From NCBI GenBank assembly GCA_937980625.1, contig CALJPJ010000041.1, positions 1-9,668 on the forward strand: 9,668 bases of DNA. Reading direction: 5' to 3'. Position 1 is the first letter of the stretch; each line of letters opens with the position of its first letter. The notes under the pieces are model-generated. The model was given only the letters and a program-made list of their open reading frames with translations, searched no databases and was not told the origin of the DNA. The translations under genes were made by a program, and so were the position numbers. The DNA comes from an uncultured Bdellovibrionales bacterium. GTDB lineage: Bacteria > Bdellovibrionota > Bdellovibrionia > Bdellovibrionales > UBA1609. This document shows positions 6,224-9,668 of the stretch, piece after piece.

Positions 6224-7327
6224 TTAATGCTTTGTCGCCTTAGCTTTCATTGGTTTTGCTGTGACCTTAGCTTTTGGTGCCTTTTCTTCTTTGGTTGGCA
6301 TTTCTTTTACTGACTTTTTACCTAAACCATAAGCCTCTCTAATTTCTTTTTGTAATTTATCACAAACTTCTTGGTTATCTTTCAAGAATTTTTTAGCATT
6401 TTCACGCCCTTGCCCCATTCTCTCACCATCTTTAAGACTGTACCAAGCTCCTGATTTTTCCACTAAACCTTTTTTAACTCCAAGATCAACAATATCTCCA
6501 TGTAGCGATATTCCCTCACCATACATTAAATCAAATTCCACTTTTGCAAATGGAGGTGCCATTTTATTTTTAACAACTTTTACCGTTGTTCTGTTACCAA
6601 CAATCTCATCACCATTTTTGATTGCACCGATTCTGCGTACATCTAAGCGAACAGAAGAATAAAACTTTAGCGCATTACCACCTGTTGTTGTTTCTGGGTT
6701 GCCAAACATAACACCAATTTTCATTCTAATTTGGTTAATGAAAATAACTAATGTATTACTTCTGTTAATTGCTGCAGTTAGTTTTCTTAGAGCTTGCGAC
6801 ATTAAACGAGCTTGTAACCCCATATGGCTGGCACCCATATCACCTTCAATCTCTGCCCTTGGAGTTAAGGCGGCAACGGAATCAACTACTAAAACATCAA
6901 TACCACCTGAGCGCACCAAGGTTTCTACAATCTCTAGAGCTTGCTCACCTGTGTCTGGCTGAGAAACTAGCATCTCTTCAGTTTTAACACCAAGTTTTCC
7001 TGCGTAGCCAATATCCAAAGCATGCTCAGCATCTACAAAAGCCACTGTTCCACCAGCTTTTTGAGCTTGAGCAATTGTTGATAATGCCAAAGTTGTTTTT
7101 CCTGAGCTCTCTGGCCCATAAACTTCAACAATACGACCTTTTGGTAAACCACCAATCCCAAGACCAATATCCAAACATAATGCTCCCGTACTATAAACAG
7201 GCACTTCAGCCACAGAATTTTTATCTCCTAACTTCATAATTGAGCCTTTACCAAATTGCTTTTCTATAGAAGCAATTGCTAACTCTAATGCTTTACCTTT
7301 ATCTTGGTTTCCTTGTGCTCCTGCCAT
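6224..7327 (-). CDS. recA: RecA recombinase
   Basis: RecA forms ATP-dependent filaments on single-stranded DNA, pairs it with homologous duplex, and promotes self-cleavage of LexA-type repressors. The 367-residue protein is full length. It shows Walker A Gly-Pro-Glu-Ser-Ser-Gly-Lys-Thr (71-78), Walker B Val-Leu-Val-Val-Asp-Ser (145-150), the L1 loop region around 157-166, and the L2/DNA-binding signature Asn-Gln-Ile-Arg...Thr-Thr-Gly-Gly (198-217). The C-terminal tail (about 336-367) is an Ala/Lys/Pro-rich basic stretch, whereas E. coli RecA ends in an acidic tail that dampens activity. ATG is preceded by AAGGAG at 7 nt. The gene starts 14 nt after pncC and is last in the pgpA-pncC-recA run. 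No LexA-type palindrome is visible in the short gap before it. Confidence 0.98.
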   Translation of the reverse strand: MAGAQGNQDKGKALELAIASIEKQFGKGSIMKLGDKNSVAEVPVYSTGALCLDIGLGIGGLPKGRIVEVYGPESSGKTTLALSTIAQAQKAGGTVAFVDAEHALDIGYAGKLGVKTEEMLVSQPDTGEQALEIVETLVRSGGIDVLVVDSVAALTPRAEIEGDMGASHMGLQARLMSQALRKLTAAINRSNTLVIFINQIRMKIGVMFGNPETTTGGNALKFYSSVRLDVRRIGAIKNGDEIVGNRTTVKVVKNKMAPPFAKVEFDLMYGEGISLHGDIVDLGVKKGLVEKSGAWYSLKDGERMGQGRENAKKFLKDNQEVCDKLQKEIREAYGLGKKSVKEMPTKEEKAPKAKVTAKPMKAKATKH

Positions 7328-7341
7328 ATGTAATCTCCTTA

Positions 7342-7824
7342 TTATTGCGCTAAAGACTCTAAAATAAAATCAACTGCGAACTCAATTGATGCTTTTTGAA
7401 TCTCATTACGGTTTTTAATTTTAAATTCTTTTTTTATACTCTGTTCAAAACAAGGGCCAACCACGGCAAAACAGACTGTACCTACTGGCTTTGTTTTTGA
7501 TCCTCCACCCGGACCTGCTACTCCGGTAATACTTATCGCCCAGTCTGAATTCATACTATATCTGGCCCCATGAGCCATTGCTAAAGCGACTGGGCCGTTA
7601 ACTTCACCCATAGTCTTTAATAAATGACTGGGCACGTATAAAATATCTTTTTTAACGTCTTGGGCATATGAAACTACTGCCCCCTTAAAAAATGAAGACA
7701 CTCCCCCGTGCTTAACTATTTCAGCCGCTAATAATCCACCCGTACAACTTTCGGCTAAAGATAATGTAAAACCTCTTTCTTCAAATTGCTTTTTTAAAGT
7801 TAAAACTTTTTCGTCTAATACCAT
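7342..7824 (-). CDS. pncC: Nicotinamide-nucleotide amidase, CinA C-terminal type (PncC)
   Basis: This enzyme hydrolyses NMN to nicotinate mononucleotide and ammonia in pyridine nucleotide recycling. It is the short stand-alone amidase form, about 160 residues, like E. coli PncC (165), and lacks the N-terminal MoCF-like domain of full CinA. Seen, numbered from the ATG: Ala-Glu-Ser26-Cys-Thr-Gly-Gly with the likely nucleophile Ser26, Val-Ser-Tyr53, and Ser-Ile-Thr-Gly-Val-Ala-Gly-Pro-Gly-Gly-Gly with Lys-Pro-Val-Gly-Thr-Val (98-117). I chose ATG 7824, 2 nt after the pgpA stop. A GTG at 7842 would add six residues and overlap pgpA by 16 nt; neither has a clear Shine-Dalgarno. Pairing of cinA-type genes with recA is common in bacteria. 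Coupling to pgpA translation is likely. Confidence 0.93.
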   Translation of the reverse strand: MVLDEKVLTLKKQFEERGFTLSLAESCTGGLLAAEIVKHGGVSSFFKGAVVSYAQDVKKDILYVPSHLLKTMGEVNGPVALAMAHGARYSMNSDWAISITGVAGPGGGSKTKPVGTVCFAVVGPCFEQSIKKEFKIKNRNEIQKASIEFAVDFILESLAQ

Positions 7825-7826
7825 AA

Positions 7827-8282
7827 CTAAATTAATGCCCACTTTTGGTGAAGTACTTGTAAAATAATATTGGCAATCAAGCCTGCAACCAAGTCATCTA
7901 AAACAACACCAAACCCACCTTTTACTTTTTTATCTAGATAACTAATAGGAAATGGTTTTAAAATATCAAGTAACCTAAACAATATGAAACCAAGCACAAC
8001 AGACTTTACTGTTAAAGGTATCAAGGCCATTGTGATTAAAAAACCAGCAACCTCATCAATAACTATTTCGCCCCCATCATGCCCGCCATTTTGCTGTTCG
8101 TAAAGCTGACAAACAAAAATAGAGGAAATAACAACCAGCATGGTCAAAACAACATATATTGTGCTGCCCCAATAATAAGCAAAAAGAACTAAAGGGATAG
8201 ACGCTACAGTTCCAACTGTCCCAGGAGCTTTAGGTGATAACCCAGAGTAAAAAAAAGTTGCCAATAAACTTACCCAATTCAT
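7827..8282 (-). CDS. pgpA: Phosphatidylglycerophosphatase A
   Basis: This inner-membrane enzyme removes phosphate from phosphatidylglycerophosphate to give phosphatidylglycerol. The 151-residue protein aligns end to end with E. coli PgpA by motif. It has Ser-Gly-Leu-Ser-Pro-Lys-Ala-Pro-Gly-Thr-Val-Gly (13-24), His-Asp-Gly-Gly-Glu-Ile-Val-Ile-Asp-Glu (68-77), Phe-Arg-Leu-Leu-Asp...Lys-Pro-Phe-Pro-Ile (102-113) and Gly-Gly-Phe-Gly-Val-Val-Leu-Asp-Asp (122-130). Acidic residues in these motifs bind the metal. Hydrophobic spans occur at about 26-58, 79-101 and 129-143. It is the first gene of the pgpA-pncC-recA run. ATG at 8282 has only a distant AAGG as a possible ribosome site. A candidate promoter lies about 50-75 bp upstream. 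Confidence 0.95.
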   Translation of the reverse strand: MNWVSLLATFFYSGLSPKAPGTVGTVASIPLVLFAYYWGSTIYVVLTMLVVISSIFVCQLYEQQNGGHDGGEIVIDEVAGFLITMALIPLTVKSVVLGFILFRLLDILKPFPISYLDKKVKGGFGVVLDDLVAGLIANIILQVLHQKWALI

Positions 8283-8329
8283 TTTTTATAGTGACCTTAT
8301 ATTGTTACTGCAGATATATTTTAATAGGT

Positions 8330-8358
8330 TATATAAATAATTTATAATGAATTATCAA
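8330..8358 (-). promoter_or_regulatory. Candidate promoter for pgpA-pncC-recA
   Basis: On the minus strand, TTGATA (8358-8353, 5 of 6 to the -35 consensus) is followed by a 17-nt spacer and TATATA (8335-8330, 4 of 6 to the -10). Transcription would start near 8323, giving a 40-nt leader before pgpA. No LexA-like dyad is visible around it. The region is so AT-rich that other placements are possible. In the rest of the 8283-8564 gap I see no clear promoter for the rightward gene. Confidence 0.4.
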
Positions 8359-8564
8359 AAACCTTAGGAGTGGTTAAGTTATACTAAAGTGAATAATAAA
8401 AATAGAAAAAATATAGATGGCACAATTTGTTAGCCAAACTTATTGCGTCATTATTGATTTCATTCATTTTTTAAATAATTTGTCATACAATGAATTTTGT
8501 AAGGTACTGAAATAACAATGTTTATCCTTTGATATTTTTGGTCAAACTTCCAGGAGTAGAGTCA

Positions 8565-9668
8565 ATGACATTCAAAGAAATTTTATCTGTAGCACAAAAA
8601 TCTTTAGCTACCGATATATACATCAGTCCATCAAAAGCCATTTACATAAAGTCTCGCGATCAAATTAAGCCCATAACCTCAGCAAATTCAACTTTAAGTA
8701 ATGAGCAAATCATAAAACTTATTAAAAAAATATTAAGTGAGCAAGAGCTTGAGCAGTACAAAGAAAAAAAATCACTCTTAATCTATTACTCTGTTAAAGA
8801 GATTAGTTTGTATAAATTATATCTAAGTGAGCAGGAAGGCTTACACTCATTACACTTTCAACCTATGTCCTCGCAGATTCCTGATTCTAAAAATTTAAAT
8901 ACAACTTTTCTTGATGGCTATTCTACTTTCAGAAAAGGACTTATGTTATTTTTAGGGGCAAAGCATAGTGGAAAAACACATACTCTCAATGCTTTTTTAA
9001 ATATGGCAAATATAAAAACACAACGACATATAAGCTTGCTAAGTCGACAAAACCCCTGGGTACATAGTGGAGCCAATTCACTTATTTCAAGTATAAATTA
9101 TACTGATAATTTTATTGAAGTCTTTAATCGCCACCTTAACACTAACCCAGACATGATTTTTATTGATGACCTTAATTTTAATAACTTTTTATATTTATTA
9201 GAAAATTATGACTTTAACCTCCCTACGGTCATAAGTTTACAAGCTGGGTCTGCTTATCAATTTTTAAGAAGAATAAAAAATAATAAAATAACAAATACAT
9301 TCAGAAACTGCCTTTATATTTTATTCCACCAAAAATTAATATTTTCAGCTCAAGCAGGAACTCAAATTCCAATATTTGAATCCGTTGAACGCTCTAGAGA
9401 GCTTGATCGCTTTATTGACGATGAAGAAATTTTTGCTTATGTAAATAATTTTTCAGAATTGAATAGAAAACAACGAGGAGATCACATACTACCCATTGAA
9501 AATTATTTAGCTAAAATGGTTAAGGCTCAACTCATTAGCTCACAGCAAGCATTACAATTTTGTGACAATCAACCATATTTACTGAAAAAAATAAGTACAG
9601 TCCAAAACAGTCCTCTCAGCGCTGAAAATACTAAAACTGAAATTGGAGAACTTGACCGAGGATGGACA
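8565..9668 (+). CDS. Divergent PilT-like secretion/pilus ATPase, 3' end outside window
   Basis: The frame is open from ATG 8565, 8 nt after AGGAG, to the right edge (368 codons, no stop). By eye it matches type IV pilus retraction ATPase PilT along its whole length. The N-terminal PAS-like domain has Ala-Thr-Asp-Ile-Tyr-Ile-Ser (15-21). Walker A is Gly-Ala-Lys-His-Ser-Gly-Lys-Thr (131-138). The Walker B region is Asn-Pro-Asp-Met-Ile-Phe-Ile-Asp-Asp (194-202), and a PilT-like C-terminal helical part ends near Leu-Ile-Ser-Ser-Gln-Gln-Ala. Key differences are visible. The Asp-box segment (157-165) has no acidic residue, the Walker B Gly-Glu is Asp-Asp, and the His-box Gly-Thr-Leu-His is Ile-Ser-Leu-Gln226. 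It probably binds nucleotide but may hydrolyse it poorly or act as a partner of a true PilT. The tail beyond about residue 345 exceeds usual PilT length. No pilus genes are visible beside it. Confidence 0.8.
   Translation, partial: MTFKEILSVAQKSLATDIYISPSKAIYIKSRDQIKPITSANSTLSNEQIIKLIKKILSEQELEQYKEKKSLLIYYSVKEISLYKLYLSEQEGLHSLHFQPMSSQIPDSKNLNTTFLDGYSTFRKGLMLFLGAKHSGKTHTLNAFLNMANIKTQRHISLLSRQNPWVHSGANSLISSINYTDNFIEVFNRHLNTNPDMIFIDDLNFNNFLYLLENYDFNLPTVISLQAGSAYQFLRRIKNNKITNTFRNCLYILFHQKLIFSAQAGTQIPIFESVERSRELDRFIDDEEIFAYVNNFSELNRKQRGDHILPIENYLAKMVKAQLISSQQALQFCDNQPYLLKKISTVQNSPLSAENTKTEIGELDRGWT

Noticed and set aside
6699..6987. Two plus-strand frames of 72-87 codons inside recA
   Set aside because: They are antisense shadows of the highly conserved recA reading frame with no ribosome site.
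8283..8400. LexA/SOS box upstream of the recA operon
   Set aside because: I looked for CTGT-N8-ACAG, GAAC-N4-GTTC and TTAC-N3-GTAA forms upstream of pgpA and in the gap before recA and found none.
8417..8515. 32-codon ATG frame upstream of the PilT-like gene
   Set aside because: It has no Shine-Dalgarno, no recognisable motif and ordinary AT-rich composition. Such short frames are expected by chance.

Overview
The window is AT-rich bacterial DNA with eight genes. Six are complete, and one is cut at each edge. The best guess at the host is a low-GC member of the Bdellovibrionota (Bdellovibrio, Bacteriovorax and relatives). This rests on a TIGR02147/DUF4423-type regulator, a family abundant in Bdellovibrio and Fibrobacter, and on a secreted protein with a Gly-His-Gly-Gly-Gly...Leu-Leu-Asp motif that I associate from memory with secreted Bdellovibrio proteins. 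No rRNA, tRNA or CRISPR was seen.

Left part (1-3797). A truncated gene of unknown function enters from the left edge (1-768, +). After a gene-poor gap with a long hairpin (959-994), a tightly packed three-gene operon runs on the minus strand. In transcription order it holds a TIGR02147 family regulator (3361-2570), a secreted protein with an HELLH zinc-metallopeptidase motif (2577-1414), and a small six-cysteine secreted protein (1413-1105). The first two genes overlap by 8 nt and the last two abut with no gap. Upstream of the regulator are two adjacent dyads, a perfect 14-bp-arm palindrome (3406-3436) and an AT-only one (3445-3465). They are the natural candidates for operator sites. This self-contained regulator plus exported protease-like unit is the most system-like locus here.

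Middle part (3798-6202). An exported MltD-like lytic transglycosylase is followed 5 nt after its stop by a 161-bp MITE-like element. The element has about 30-bp terminal inverted repeats flanked by TA. Next comes an aspartate kinase with divergent ACT-like repeats. Its probable promoter would give an almost leaderless mRNA. A strong bidirectional terminator (6176-6202) separates it from the convergent recA.

Right part (6224-9668). pgpA, pncC (CinA C-terminal type) and recA form a compact minus-strand operon joining phospholipid synthesis, NAD salvage and recombination, a housekeeping cluster. Divergent from it is a full-length PilT-like ATPase, open at the right edge. It keeps the P-loop but has lost the acidic Asp box and the His-box histidine, so it looks like a specialised or non-retracting paralogue of the type IV pilus motor.
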